This document shows, piece after piece, positions 51,553-63,030 of a stretch of DNA of 64,000 bases (positions within the stretch are counted from its first letter, which is position 1; every line of letters starts with the position of its first letter). The notes below the pieces were generated by a model, which was not told the DNA's origin, made no database searches, and saw nothing but the letters and a program-made list of their open reading frames with translations. Origin of the DNA: a bacterium. Its GTDB lineage: Bacteria > Bacillota > Clostridia > Lachnospirales > Lachnospiraceae. Made by a program: the position numbers and the translations under genes. The stretch covers positions 124,001-188,000 of the forward strand of contig JAMPFT010000003.1 of the NCBI GenBank assembly GCA_023664305.1, given 5' to 3'.

Positions 51553-52917
51553 ATGGAAGAGATAAAAGAAAACTGGATGACCGTCAAAGAGACAATCAGA
51601 AGAGAATATAATATTTCGGATATTTCCTATCAGACATGGGTGATTCCTCTTGAATTTTATAATGTAGTAGACGATGTGGTAAGTATTATTATTCCGTCCG
51701 ATCAGGCTCACGCGCTCAATTATATTTCTACAAAATATAAGAGCTTTTTTCAGGTTACCCTGACGGAAATGTTTGACCACAATTATGACGTTAAGTTTAT
51801 TCTGGAAAAGGACGTTGTGCGGCCGGACTCCAAAAACCGCAGCACATCCTCCGTCGGCATTTTTTCCAATATTAAATATGAAAACGCCAATTTAAACCCA
51901 AAATATAAATTTGACACCTTTGTGGTGGGAAGCAATAATAAATTTGCGCATTCGGCTTCTCTCGCCGTTGCGGAATCTCCCGGAGAAACCTATAATCCTC
52001 TTTATCTGTACGGGGGACCCGGATTGGGGAAAACCCATTTAATGCATTCTATTGGACATTTTATCCTGGAACAGAATCCGGGAAGGAAGGTCCTTTATGT
52101 AACCAGCGAAGAGTTTACCAACGAAGTAATAGAATCCATCCGAAGCGGTAACGCTGCTTCCATGACAAAGCTGCGCGAAAAATACAGGACGGTAGACGTT
52201 CTCATGGTAGACGACGTGCAGTTCATTATCGGAAAGGAAAGTACCCAGGAAGAATTTTTCCATACGTTTAACGTGCTGCACGCCGCCAGAAAACAGATTG
52301 TGCTCTCCTCGGACAAGCCTCCAAAGGAAATGGAGACTTTAGACGAAAGGTTCCGCTCCCGATTCGAATGGGGACTGATCGCCGATATTCAACCGCCGGA
52401 TTATGAAACCAGAATGGCTATTCTCCGCAAGAATGCAGAATATTACGACAAACACATCGACGAAGAAATTATAAAATATATAGCGACTAACATCAAATCA
52501 AATATCAGGGAGCTGGAGGGAGCCTTTAACAAGATCATTGCCTTCGCCAAACTAAACAAAGTGGATCTTACCATCGATTCCGCAGAAGAAGCCTTAAAGG
52601 ACGTTATTTATCCAAACAAGGCGAAGAAAATCACTCCTACTCTTATTATTAATGTGGTTGCGGATCAGTTTGGAGTAAAACCGGAGGATATTACCTCAAA
52701 AAAGAGAAACTCAGAATTTGTACAGCCGAGGCAGGTCGTCATGTACCTTTGCCGCGAGCTTACGGACGTTTCTCAGGTAAATATAGGAAAAATACTCGGG
52801 AAAAAGGATCACACCACCGTGATACACGGGGTAAAAAAGATAGAATCGGAAATCGAGAATAACGAAGACCTGCGCAACAAAATAGACATTATTATTAAAA
52901 AGTTGAATCCGTCCTGA
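51553..52917 (+). CDS. dnaA: Chromosomal replication initiator DnaA
   Basis: A 454-residue DnaA. Domain I (1-90), a short variable domain II (about 90-110), the AAA+ domain III with Walker A GGPGLGKTHLMH (about 155) and Walker B VDVLMVDDVQF (about 217), and DNA-binding domain IV with DHTTVIHGVKKIE (about 424-436). It opens the origin by binding the boxes upstream. The ATG at 51553 has GAAAGG six bases before it; ATG 51535 lacks a ribosome site. Confidence 0.96.
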   Translation: MEEIKENWMTVKETIRREYNISDISYQTWVIPLEFYNVVDDVVSIIIPSDQAHALNYISTKYKSFFQVTLTEMFDHNYDVKFILEKDVVRPDSKNRSTSSVGIFSNIKYENANLNPKYKFDTFVVGSNNKFAHSASLAVAESPGETYNPLYLYGGPGLGKTHLMHSIGHFILEQNPGRKVLYVTSEEFTNEVIESIRSGNAASMTKLREKYRTVDVLMVDDVQFIIGKESTQEEFFHTFNVLHAARKQIVLSSDKPPKEMETLDERFRSRFEWGLIADIQPPDYETRMAILRKNAEYYDKHIDEEIIKYIATNIKSNIRELEGAFNKIIAFAKLNKVDLTIDSAEEALKDVIYPNKAKKITPTLIINVVADQFGVKPEDITSKKRNSEFVQPRQVVMYLCRELTDVSQVNIGKILGKKDHTTVIHGVKKIESEIENNEDLRNKIDIIIKKLNPS

Positions 52918-53211
52918 AAGTTAACCACATAAAATGTGATTAACCGAAAAATAAAAAGGGAAAAGATGTTGATAACAAAAATGAACCTCCAAAAGCATTT
53001 TCGGGTTATGTTTATAACTTCAGGGTTATTCTGAAGTTATTCTGAAATAATAAATGATTTACCCATTTTCTTTTTCCCTTAAAAATAGTATAATAGAAAC
53101 GGTTATACACATATAAACATCCTTTATTAATGATAATATGAATTTCTTTATCTTTTTATATTATTTTAAGCGCGCAGAAACAGGTTTTCACTGACGAAGG
53201 GAGTTATACAC
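52918..53211. promoter_or_regulatory. dnaA-dnaN gap with palindrome and dnaN promoter element
   Basis: An AT-rich 294-bp gap. A perfect 10-bp inverted repeat ATAACTTCAG/CTGAAGTTAT lies at 53014-53040, and a TATAAT at 53089-53094 without a good -35 is the best dnaN promoter. GTTATACACAT at about 53101 is a degenerate DnaA-box-like site. In Bacillus this gap is part of the bipartite origin. Confidence 0.5.
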
Positions 53212-54321
53212 ATGAAATTAGTTTGTTCCAAATCCAACCTTTTGAACGGAGTACAGATTGTATCCAGGGCAATTTCAAACAAAACTACCATGTCTATTTT
53301 GGAATGTATCATGATAGACGCTTCAAAGGGAATCATTACGTTGACGGCAAACGATATGGATCTCGGAATAGAGACGATTATAGAAGGCAATATCGTTGAA
53401 AAGGGAATGATAGCTCTCGAAGCAAAGATATTTCTTGAGATTGTGAGAAAGCTTCCCGACAGTGATATTACGATAGAAACGGATTCTTCCTACAAGACAT
53501 TTATCACCTGTGAAAAGTCAAAATTCACGATTATCGGAAAATCCGGGGAAGATTTTTCCTATCTTCCGGTGGTGGAGAAAGAAGACAGCATTGAAATCAG
53601 TCAGTTCACCTTAAAGGAAGTAGTGAGGCAGACTATTTTTTCGATCTCGGACAATGACAATAACAAGATGATGACGGGAGAACTCTTTGAAATCAACGAA
53701 AACCAGCTGAAGATTGTTTCTCTGGACGGGCACCGCATCTCCATACGGAAAATAGAGATGAGGGAAAGCTACGCGCCGAAAAAGGTGGTGGTTCCGGGTA
53801 AAACCCTGAATGAAGTAAGTAAAATACTTCCCGGAGGAGCAGACAGCTATGTAACGATTTCTTTCACTTCAAATCACATTGTGTTTGAATTTGATAACAC
53901 GACGGTGGTGTCCCGCCTAATCGAAGGAGAGTATTTCAGAATAGACCAGATGCTTTCCAGCGATTATGAGACAAAGGTTAAAATCAACAAAAAGGAATTT
54001 ATCAACTGTATTGACAGAGCTACGCTCCTTGTAAAGGAGGGCGATAAGAAGCCTATTATCATTAATATCACGGATGGCAGTATGGAGCTGCGCATCAATT
54101 CCATTATCGGAAGCATGAACGAGGATATTGATATCGAAAAGCAGGGTAAAGACCTGATGATAGGCTTTAATCCTAAATTTCTGATAGATGCTCTCCGCGT
54201 CATCGACGATGAATACATAGAGCTTTATATGGTTAATCCGAAAGCGCCCTGTTTTATAAAAAATAATGAGGAGAGTTATATTTATCTGATTCTTCCGGTT
54301 AATTTTTCAACGGTGAGCTGA
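53212..54321 (+). CDS. dnaN: DNA polymerase III beta subunit (sliding clamp)
   Basis: A 369-residue beta clamp with three similar domains. MKLVCSKSNLLNGVQIVSRAISNKTTMSILECIMI is the usual start and the end IYLILPVNFSTVS resembles the PIR/PMR-type hydrophobic C-terminus. It encircles DNA and tethers DNA polymerase. GAAGGGAG precedes the ATG. It stands in the usual position after dnaA. Confidence 0.96.
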   Translation: MKLVCSKSNLLNGVQIVSRAISNKTTMSILECIMIDASKGIITLTANDMDLGIETIIEGNIVEKGMIALEAKIFLEIVRKLPDSDITIETDSSYKTFITCEKSKFTIIGKSGEDFSYLPVVEKEDSIEISQFTLKEVVRQTIFSISDNDNNKMMTGELFEINENQLKIVSLDGHRISIRKIEMRESYAPKKVVVPGKTLNEVSKILPGGADSYVTISFTSNHIVFEFDNTTVVSRLIEGEYFRIDQMLSSDYETKVKINKKEFINCIDRATLLVKEGDKKPIIINITDGSMELRINSIIGSMNEDIDIEKQGKDLMIGFNPKFLIDALRVIDDEYIELYMVNPKAPCFIKNNEESYIYLILPVNFSTVS

Positions 54322-54376
54322 CGCAGGCGTTTTGTTTAAGGATGACTCCGAAAAAATACCGTAAACGATGCTTACC

Positions 54377-54406
54377 GTGACGAAGTTTTCTATCGATTAA
54401 AAATTT
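54377..54406 (+). repeat. Conserved box, copy 4 (weak)
   Basis: GTGACGAAGTTTTCTATCGATTAAAAA resembles the box seen at 23013, 37536 and 61888 but is degenerate and has only a weak hairpin upstream. It lies in the dnaN-yaaA gap. Confidence 0.35.
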
Positions 54407-54428
54407 ACGGAAAAGAAAGCGAATCTAT

Positions 54429-54656
54429 ATGTCGAAAAATGATAAAAATACGGAAACCTTGTACCTGAGAGACGATTTCATAAAACTCGGCCAGGCTTTA
54501 AAGGCAGCCGGTTTTGCGGAATCCGGAGTGGAAGCAAAATATGCGGTTCAGGACGGCAAAGTAAAGGTGAACGGAAAGGTTGAAACGCAGAGGGGTAAAA
54601 AGCTGGTTGCCGGGGATCTTGTGGAATACGGCGAATATGCGATTAAAATAGAATAA
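54429..54656 (+). CDS. yaaA: S4-domain protein YaaA
   Basis: A 75-residue S4-domain RNA-binding protein: LYLRDDFIKLGQALKAAGFAESGVEAKYAVQDGKVKVNGKVETQRGKKLVAGDLV. This is the YaaA/RlbA type always found between dnaN and recF in Firmicutes. A putative role in ribosome assembly is reported for relatives. GAAAGCG-type bases before the ATG are weak. Confidence 0.93.
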   Translation: MSKNDKNTETLYLRDDFIKLGQALKAAGFAESGVEAKYAVQDGKVKVNGKVETQRGKKLVAGDLVEYGEYAIKIE

Positions 54657-54672
54657 AAACAGGGGCATAAAA

Positions 54673-55773
54673 ATGATTATCAAATCGCTTGAGCTGGCTG
54701 ATTACAGAAATTATCATTCCCTTACCATGGAGTTTGACGGCGGAACAAATATATTATACGGAGATAATGCCCAGGGGAAAACAAATATATTGGAAGCAAT
54801 CTTTTTGGCGGCTACCACAAAATCCCACAAGGGAAGCAAGGACAGGGAAATTGTTAATTTTGACAGAGAAGAAGCCCATATCAGGACGTATGTGGAAAAA
54901 GAAGGCATAGAGACAAGAGTTGACATGCATCTTCGAAAATCAGGTTCAAAGGGAATAGCGGTTGACGGACAGAAGCTGAAAAAAGCGGCCGATCTGCTGG
55001 GAATCTGCAACGTCGTATTTTTTTCTCCGGAGGATCTTGGAATCATTAAAAACGGTCCCTCCGAGAGAAGAAGATTTGTGGATATGGAGCTGTGCCAGTT
55101 GGATAAATTTTATCTTTACAATCTGAATCATTATAATAAAATTGTAAACCAGCGGAACAGGCTTTTAAAAGATATGTATTTCAATCCGCAGTTAAAGGAA
55201 ACTTTAGGTATCTGGGACATGCAGTTGGTTTCTTTCGGAAGTAAGATTATCGAGAGAAGAAAAATATTTGCGGATCAGTTGAACGAAATTATCTACGGAA
55301 TACATAAAAAACTGTCCGGCGATAAAGAAAATATAAAAATAGTATATGAACCGGATGTTGAAATAGAGGATTTTGAAGAAAAGCTGAAAAACAGTCAGGA
55401 AAGAGATATCAAGGCAAAAATGACTTCGGTGGGTCCTCACCGGGACGATTTTTCCTTTATGGAGGGAAATATTGATATCAGGAAATACGGTTCTCAGGGT
55501 CAGCAGCGTACAGCGGCTTTATCGTTAAAGCTCTCGGAGATAGAGCTTGTGAAAAAGATAGCCAAAGATACGCCTGTTTTGTTGTTAGATGACGTACTTT
55601 CCGAACTGGATTCCAACAGGCAGAATTATCTGCTGAACAGTATCGGGGATATTCAGACAATCATCACCTGTACGGGTCTGGAAGAATTTGTCAATAACAG
55701 GTTTGAGATCAACAGAGTTTTTAAAGTTTCTGAGGGAACGGTTACCGATATGAGTAACGGCGATAACCGTTAA
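54673..55773 (+). CDS. recF: DNA replication and repair protein RecF
   Basis: A 366-residue SMC-like ATPase. Walker A GDNAQGKTNILEAIF (about 32-46), the signature region SQGQQRTAALSLKLSE (about 276-291) and Walker B PVLLLDDVLSELDSNR (about 301-316) are all present. It loads RecA at gaps. It begins 17 bases after yaaA, in the usual dnaN-yaaA-recF-gyrB order. Confidence 0.96.
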   Translation: MIIKSLELADYRNYHSLTMEFDGGTNILYGDNAQGKTNILEAIFLAATTKSHKGSKDREIVNFDREEAHIRTYVEKEGIETRVDMHLRKSGSKGIAVDGQKLKKAADLLGICNVVFFSPEDLGIIKNGPSERRRFVDMELCQLDKFYLYNLNHYNKIVNQRNRLLKDMYFNPQLKETLGIWDMQLVSFGSKIIERRKIFADQLNEIIYGIHKKLSGDKENIKIVYEPDVEIEDFEEKLKNSQERDIKAKMTSVGPHRDDFSFMEGNIDIRKYGSQGQQRTAALSLKLSEIELVKKIAKDTPVLLLDDVLSELDSNRQNYLLNSIGDIQTIITCTGLEEFVNNRFEINRVFKVSEGTVTDMSNGDNR

Positions 55774-55815
55774 TTGTATGCAGCCGATTGTCCGGCTGCA
55801 GGAAAGAGGTTTTGA

Positions 55816-57936
<2,121 letters not shown>

Positions 57937-57942
57937 ACAGGT

Positions 57943-57996
57943 AACTCAATTTAATTGAGTTTGATCAGAGCGCGTGACGAAGCGCTCAGAAGGGTA
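57943..57996 (+). promoter_or_regulatory. Two hairpins in the gyrB-gyrA gap
   Basis: AACTCAAT/ATTGAGTT (57943-57961) and GAGCGC/GCGCTC (about 57968-57987) fill most of the 65-bp gap. They may tune gyrA translation or stabilise the mRNA. Confidence 0.4.
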
Positions 57997-58001
57997 TAAG
58001 A

Positions 58002-60536
58002 ATGAACGACGATATTTTTGACAATAAGCCGGAGATTGATAAAATCCATGAAGTCGATCTGAAGGAAAGAATGGAAAAATTTTTTATCGATTACGCTATG
58101 AGCGTGATCGCGTCCCGGGCTCTGCCGGATGTGAGAGACGGATTGAAGCCGGTTCAGAGACGCGTCCTTTATTCCATGATCGAGTTGAACAACGGCCCTG
58201 ATAAACCTCACCGTAAAAGTGCCCGTATCGTCGGTGATACAATGGGTAAATATCATCCTCACGGCGACAGCTCCATCTACGGGGCTTTAGTAAATATGGC
58301 GCAGGAATGGTCTACCAGATATCCTTTGGTGGACGGTCACGGAAACTTCGGTTCCATGGACGGAGACGGAGCTGCGGCCATGCGTTATACTGAGGCAAGG
58401 CTTTCTAAAATCTCCATGAAGCTTTTGGCGGATATCGAGAAGGATACCGTCGATTTTGTGCCGAACTTTGACGACACTGAGAAAGAGCCGGTTGTGCTTC
58501 CCAGCCGTTATCCGAATCTTCTGGTAAACGGGACGACGGGAATCGCGGTGGGAATGGCGACTAACATTCCTCCTCATAATCTGCGGGAAATTGTAAACGC
58601 CATCGTCAGGATTATTGACAATAAGGTGGAGGAAAGCAGAGAAACCTCTATCGACGAGCTGCTGCAGATCGTCAAGGCCCCCGATTTTCCCACGGGAGGT
58701 CTGATTCTCGGGACAAAAGGATGTGAGGAGGCTTACAGAACCGGCCGGGGAAAAATCACTGTCCGCGCCGTAACAAACATAGAGACTCTTCCCAACGGAA
58801 AGAGTCAGATCGTTGCCACAGAGCTGCCTTATATGGTGAATAAGGCGAATTTGATTGTCAAGATCGCCGAGCTTGTAAAGACGAAAAAAGTGGAAGGAAT
58901 CACGGATATCAGGGACGAGTCCAACCGGGAAGGCGTCCGCGTGGTCATTGAGGTGAGAAAGGATGCAAATGCAAACGTAATCCTGAATCATCTTTATAAG
59001 CATACCCAGCTTCAGGATACCTTTGGCGTGATCATGCTGGCCCTGGTAGATAATGAGCCGAAGATTTTAAATCTTTCGGATATGTTGCATTATTACCTGA
59101 AGCACCAGGAGGAAGTAGTCACCAGAAGGACAAAATATGATCTGAACAAGGCGGAGGAAAGAGATCATATTTTACAGGGACTTCTGAAAGCGCTGGATTA
59201 CATCGACGAAGTGATTTCCATTATCCGGAGCAGCGAGAATACCCAGACCGCAAAGGAAAGACTCATACAAAGATTTGAACTTTCCGACGCGCAGGCGCAG
59301 GCTATCGTCGATATGCGTCTGAGGGCTCTCACCGGACTGGAAAGGGAAAAGCTGGAAAACGAGCATAAGGAGCTGCAGATTCGGATTACGGAGCTGAAAG
59401 CGATATTGAGCGATGAAAAGCTTCTGCTCGGCGTAATCAGGAAAGAAATTACGGAGACAGCCGAAAAGTACGGGGACGAGAGACGCAGTAAGATAGGACA
59501 CGACGAATTTGATATTTCCATGGAAGACCTGGTTCCCAATGAAAACACGGTGATTGCCATGACAAACCTGGGATATATCAAGCGTATGACGGTAGATAAT
59601 TTCAAGGCGCAGAACCGCGGCGGCAAGGGAATTAAGGGAATGCAGACCATAGAAGACGATTTTATTGAAGATCTTCTGATGACCACGACCCATCATTACC
59701 TGAATTTCTTCACCAATATGGGAAGAGTCTATCGGTTGAAGGCGTACACGATTCCCGAGGCGGGAAGAACGGCCCGGGGAACTGCCGTGATTAATCTTCT
59801 TCACCTGAACCCGGGTGAAAAGATTACCGCCATGATCCCGATTAAGGAATATGACGAAAACAAAAATCTTTTTATGGTGACCAGAAACGGAACCGTGAAA
59901 AAAACTCCTTTAAACGAGTTTGCGTTTGTCCGTAAAAGCGGTCTGACGGCTATTAATTTAAAGGAAGGCGACGAACTGATTGAGGTAAAATCCACGGATC
60001 AGGACAGTGAAATATTCCTTGTGACAAAACAGGGTATGTGTATCCGTTTTAAAGAGACGGATGTGCGCGCTACGGGCCGGGCTTCCATGGGAGTGATCGG
60101 TATGAATTTGAGCGACGGGGACGAAATCGTGGGCATGCAGCTTCAGAGCCAGGGCGATTCTCTTTTGATCGTATCCGAAAACGGCTTGGGAAAGCGCACC
60201 TTCCTGAATGAATTTATGGTTCAAAAACGTGGCGGAAAAGGCGTAAAATGTTATAAGATTACGGAAAAAACAGGAGACGTAGTCGGCGTTAAGGCCGTCA
60301 ATGACGATCATGAAATCATGATGATCACCACGGAAGGAATTATCATACAGCTTCGTATGGAGGATATTTCTACTCTGAAGAGGATTACCTCCGGCGTTAA
60401 GATGATTAATCTGGAAAAAGGAATCAAGGTGGCGCAGATCGCAAAGGTGCGCGAAAAGGTGTCCGACGGGGAAAAAGAATTTGACAATCTGGACGACGCC
60501 ATGGAAAAAATTCCGACGGACGAAGAAGAAAATTAA
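58002..60536 (+). CDS. gyrA: DNA gyrase subunit A
   Basis: An 844-residue GyrA. The catalytic Tyr is in [10 protein letters not shown] (about residue 127). The QRDR reads [13 protein letters not shown], so the residue equal to Escherichia coli Asp87 is Gly. The GyrA box [10 protein letters not shown] is at about 541-550, and the C-terminal beta-pinwheel repeats (about 500-820) show the GyrA-type KRT..FV and GMSL-like periodicity. It introduces negative supercoils with GyrB. It starts behind AGAAGGG. Confidence 0.96.
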   Translation: MNDDIFDNKPEIDKIHEVDLKERMEKFFIDYAMSVIASRALPDVRDGLKPVQRRVLYSMIELNNGPDKPHRKSARIVGDTMGKYHPHGDSSIYGALVNMAQEWSTRYPLVDGHGNFGSMDGDGAAAMRYTEARLSKISMKLLADIEKDTVDFVPNFDDTEKEPVVLPSRYPNLLVNGTTGIAVGMATNIPPHNLREIVNAIVRIIDNKVEESRETSIDELLQIVKAPDFPTGGLILGTKGCEEAYRTGRGKITVRAVTNIETLPNGKSQIVATELPYMVNKANLIVKIAELVKTKKVEGITDIRDESNREGVRVVIEVRKDANANVILNHLYKHTQLQDTFGVIMLALVDNEPKILNLSDMLHYYLKHQEEVVTRRTKYDLNKAEERDHILQGLLKALDYIDEVISIIRSSENTQTAKERLIQRFELSDAQAQAIVDMRLRALTGLEREKLENEHKELQIRITELKAILSDEKLLLGVIRKEITETAEKYGDERRSKIGHDEFDISMEDLVPNENTVIAMTNLGYIKRMTVDNFKAQNRGGKGIKGMQTIEDDFIEDLLMTTTHHYLNFFTNMGRVYRLKAYTIPEAGRTARGTAVINLLHLNPGEKITAMIPIKEYDENKNLFMVTRNGTVKKTPLNEFAFVRKSGLTAINLKEGDELIEVKSTDQDSEIFLVTKQGMCIRFKETDVRATGRASMGVIGMNLSDGDEIVGMQLQSQGDSLLIVSENGLGKRTFLNEFMVQKRGGKGVKCYKITEKTGDVVGVKAVNDDHEIMMITTEGIIIQLRMEDISTLKRITSGVKMINLEKGIKVAQIAKVREKVSDGEKEFDNLDDAMEKIPTDEEEN

Positions 60537-60552
60537 TCCGAAAAAAATTATT

Positions 60553-60595
60553 TTGACAGAACGGGATTTATGTTATATGATAAATCTCGTTCTGT
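60553..60595 (+). promoter_or_regulatory. Promoter inside a 16-bp inverted repeat
   Basis: TTGACA (60553-60558), 17-base spacer, TATGAT (60576-60581). It overlaps a near-perfect 16-bp inverted repeat (60556-60571 with 60580-60595, one G-T position), so this is a likely operator over a strong promoter for the antiporter gene, though it could also act as a gyrA terminator. Confidence 0.7.
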
Positions 60596-60639
60596 TAATT
60601 CATGACAGCAGAAGTTTTTCAAGGGAAGAAGGAAAAAAA

Positions 60640-61839
60640 ATGGAAGTATACAGTATCTTTAAGGATTTGGCTATCGTTATTATCTTTGCCAAATTTTTCG
60701 GGGTATTGGCAAGGAAATGTAAAGCGCCCCAGGTAGTAGGCGAAATCATCGCCGGACTTTTGATTGGCCCGAGTATACTGGGATTTGTACAGCTGTCGGA
60801 TTTTCTTGCGGGTATGGCGGAAGTAGGAGTCGTGCTTTTGATGTTTTCGGCGGGGCTGGAGACGGATTTAAAAGAGCTCTTAAAAACCGGTCCCATTGCT
60901 TTTTTGATTGCCTGTGCCGGTGTATTCGTTCCCCTTTTGGGCGGTACGCTTTTATACATGGGATTTTACGGCGCTGCTCCCTGGGGATCGGATCGGTTTT
61001 TTACCGCAGTTTTTATCGGCGTGATTATGACCGCAACCAGCGTCAGCATCACGGTAGAGTCCCTGAAGGAAATGGGTAAGCTGAAAGGGAAGGTAGGGAC
61101 TACGATTCTCAGCGCGGCCATTATAGATGATGTGATAGGGATTATCGTGCTTACCTTTGTGATCGGATTTAAGAGTCCGGACAATAACCCCGGAAAGGTA
61201 GTTTTAAATACCGCGCTGTTCTTTGTGCTTGCTATTATAGTCGGATTTATTTTGTATAAAATATTTAAAGGGTTCGACGAAAGATACCCCCACACCAGAA
61301 GAATCCCGATCATGAGTCTTTCCCTGTGCTTTGCGTTCGCCTATATCGCGGAAAAATACTTTGGAATCGCCGATATCACGGGCGCTTATGTGGCCGGTAT
61401 CGTGCTTTGTTCCATGAGAGACTCCAGTTATGTAGACGAAAAGATGGAGATCAGCTCTTACATGATTTTCGGGCCGGTATTTTTCGCCAGCATCGGATTA
61501 AAGACGAATATAGATAATATAAACGGCAAAATACTGCTCTTTTCCCTGGGATTTGTAGCGGTTGCCCTGATTACAAAAATCATCGGGTGCGGTTTTATGG
61601 CAAAGCTGTGTAAATTCCGCAATCAGGACTGTCTGAAAATCGGGATAGGTATGATGACCCGGGGAGAAGTGGCTTTAATCGTCGCGCAAAAGGGACTGTC
61701 GGTGGGGATGATAGAGCCGGTATATTTTACATCCGTGATTTTGCTGATTATCGTATCCAGCGTTTCGACGCCGATTATATTAAAGCTGCTTTATGCAAAA
61801 GATAAGGAACCGGAATGTGACGCTGCACAGACTGTCTGA
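60640..61839 (+). CDS. CPA2-family cation:proton antiporter
   Basis: A 399-residue membrane protein with about 12 helices of the KefB/NapA type (CPA2). ARKCKAPQVVGEIIAGLLIGPSILGF (about 22-47) and the ion-binding IIDDVIGIIVLTFVIGF (about 163-179) with paired Asp are family hallmarks, and the final helices include KIGIGMMTRGEVALIVAQKGL. No regulatory TrkA-N domain is fused. The ATG at 60640 follows GAAGG; longer forms run through gyrA. It likely exchanges Na+ or K+ for H+. Confidence 0.9.
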   Translation: MEVYSIFKDLAIVIIFAKFFGVLARKCKAPQVVGEIIAGLLIGPSILGFVQLSDFLAGMAEVGVVLLMFSAGLETDLKELLKTGPIAFLIACAGVFVPLLGGTLLYMGFYGAAPWGSDRFFTAVFIGVIMTATSVSITVESLKEMGKLKGKVGTTILSAAIIDDVIGIIVLTFVIGFKSPDNNPGKVVLNTALFFVLAIIVGFILYKIFKGFDERYPHTRRIPIMSLSLCFAFAYIAEKYFGIADITGAYVAGIVLCSMRDSSYVDEKMEISSYMIFGPVFFASIGLKTNIDNINGKILLFSLGFVAVALITKIIGCGFMAKLCKFRNQDCLKIGIGMMTRGEVALIVAQKGLSVGMIEPVYFTSVILLIIVSSVSTPIILKLLYAKDKEPECDAAQTV

Positions 61840-61860
61840 CAAATAAAAAATACTGCAACA

Positions 61861-61919
61861 ACGGGCAGCACGCTTTGCATTCCTTCCTTGTTGCGAGGAA
61901 ATTTCCTATAGAGTAAAAA
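61861..61919 (+). repeat. Hairpin plus conserved box, copy 3
   Basis: GCAACAA...TTGTTGC can form a stem, followed by GCGAGGAAATTTCCTATAGA and GTAAAAAA. It follows the antiporter gene and borders the nagA terminator. Confidence 0.5.
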
Positions 61920-61946
61920 AAGTCCTCTGTCAGAGGACTTTTTTTA
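61915..61946 (-). terminator. Terminator of nagBA overlapping the nagA stop
   Basis: AAAAAAAGTCCTCTG pairs with CAGAGGACTTTTTTT around the nagA stop codon. The stem encodes the last residues of NagA (KKVL) and its T-run ends transcription on the minus strand; it can also stop plus-strand transcription. Confidence 0.8.
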
Positions 61947-63030
61947 GATTTAAATTTTTGTCGGTCAGCAGGATATCAGCCCGCTTTCCGGGAGTGAGAG
62001 AACCTGCAATGTCATATATTCCGATGCTTTTTGCAGGATTTGCGGTGGCGGCTGCAATTGCCTCGCCTAAGGGAATACCGAAAGATACAGCATTTTTCAT
62101 TCCGTCAAATACATTGGTCACGGAACCGGCGATTGTGCCGTCTTTCAGAGTGGCAAGCCGTCCGTCTACGGTGACCTGTTGTCCGCCCAGATCATAAGTA
62201 CCGTTTTCCATTCCTGCCGCGCGCATGGAATCGCTGATCAAAACAATTCTTTCCGGAAACAGACGGAAAGCGGCCCGAACCATGCTTTCGTGAACATGGA
62301 TACCGTCGCAGATCAGTTCCGCGTAGCAGTCGGATCTCTCCGCCGCGGCTCCGATCAGTCCGGGAGCCCGGTGCGAAAGAGGATTCATTGCGTTGAAAAG
62401 ATGAGTGACATGAGACGCGCCGGCCTCAAAAGCCTTTTTTGCCGTATCATAGTCCGCAGCGCTGTGTCCCAGAGAAATTACGGTTTCATCCTTTAATTCT
62501 CTGATAAATTCTTCCGCCCCGTCTATGTTTGGGGCCAGTGTCACGAGACGGATTTTGCCGCCGCAGGAAGCGTTGCATTCGCGGAAAAAGGAAACGTCCG
62601 GCAGGAGAATACATTCCTCCCTGTGAGCGCCCTTTTTTGAGACATCCAGAAAAGGACCTTCCATGTTAAAACCGACGATATGGGACATTCCTTCTTCCTC
62701 CCGCCAGTTTTTCACGGAAGAAAAAATTTCCTTTATTTTTTCTTTTTCGACGGTCATGGAGGTAGGACAGTAGGAAGTGATTCCGTGGGAATATTCATAT
62801 TTTAAAATTTCCTTTAAACCGTCTGTATTTCCGTCGGAAAAATCATAACCTACGGCGCCGTGGCTGTGTATATCGATGAGTCCGGGCAGTACATAAAGAC
62901 CAGACGCGTCGATTACGGTGTCGTCCGTGACAAGAGAAGAATTTTCTGCAATCCGTCCGTTTTCCACATAGATATCTTTTACCGCAAAGGTTTTATCCTC
63001 CAGAAATACTGTGCCGTTTTTAATAATCAT
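61930..63030 (-). CDS. nagA: N-acetylglucosamine-6-phosphate deacetylase
   Basis: A 366-residue NagA of the amidohydrolase family. DIHSHGAVGYDFSDG (about 54-68), EGPFLDV (about 124), ISLGHSAADYDTAK (about 186), THLFNAMNPLSHRAPGLIG (about 209) and LISDSMRAAG (about 263) hold the metal ligands and catalytic Asp. It deacetylates GlcNAc-6-phosphate to glucosamine-6-phosphate for NagB. The ATG at 63028-63030 follows GGGAGCGG and overlaps the nagB stop by 11 bases. Confidence 0.95.
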   Translation of the reverse strand: MIIKNGTVFLEDKTFAVKDIYVENGRIAENSSLVTDDTVIDASGLYVLPGLIDIHSHGAVGYDFSDGNTDGLKEILKYEYSHGITSYCPTSMTVEKEKIKEIFSSVKNWREEEGMSHIVGFNMEGPFLDVSKKGAHREECILLPDVSFFRECNASCGGKIRLVTLAPNIDGAEEFIRELKDETVISLGHSAADYDTAKKAFEAGASHVTHLFNAMNPLSHRAPGLIGAAAERSDCYAELICDGIHVHESMVRAAFRLFPERIVLISDSMRAAGMENGTYDLGGQQVTVDGRLATLKDGTIAGSVTNVFDGMKNAVSFGIPLGEAIAAATANPAKSIGIYDIAGSLTPGKRADILLTDKNLNLKKVL

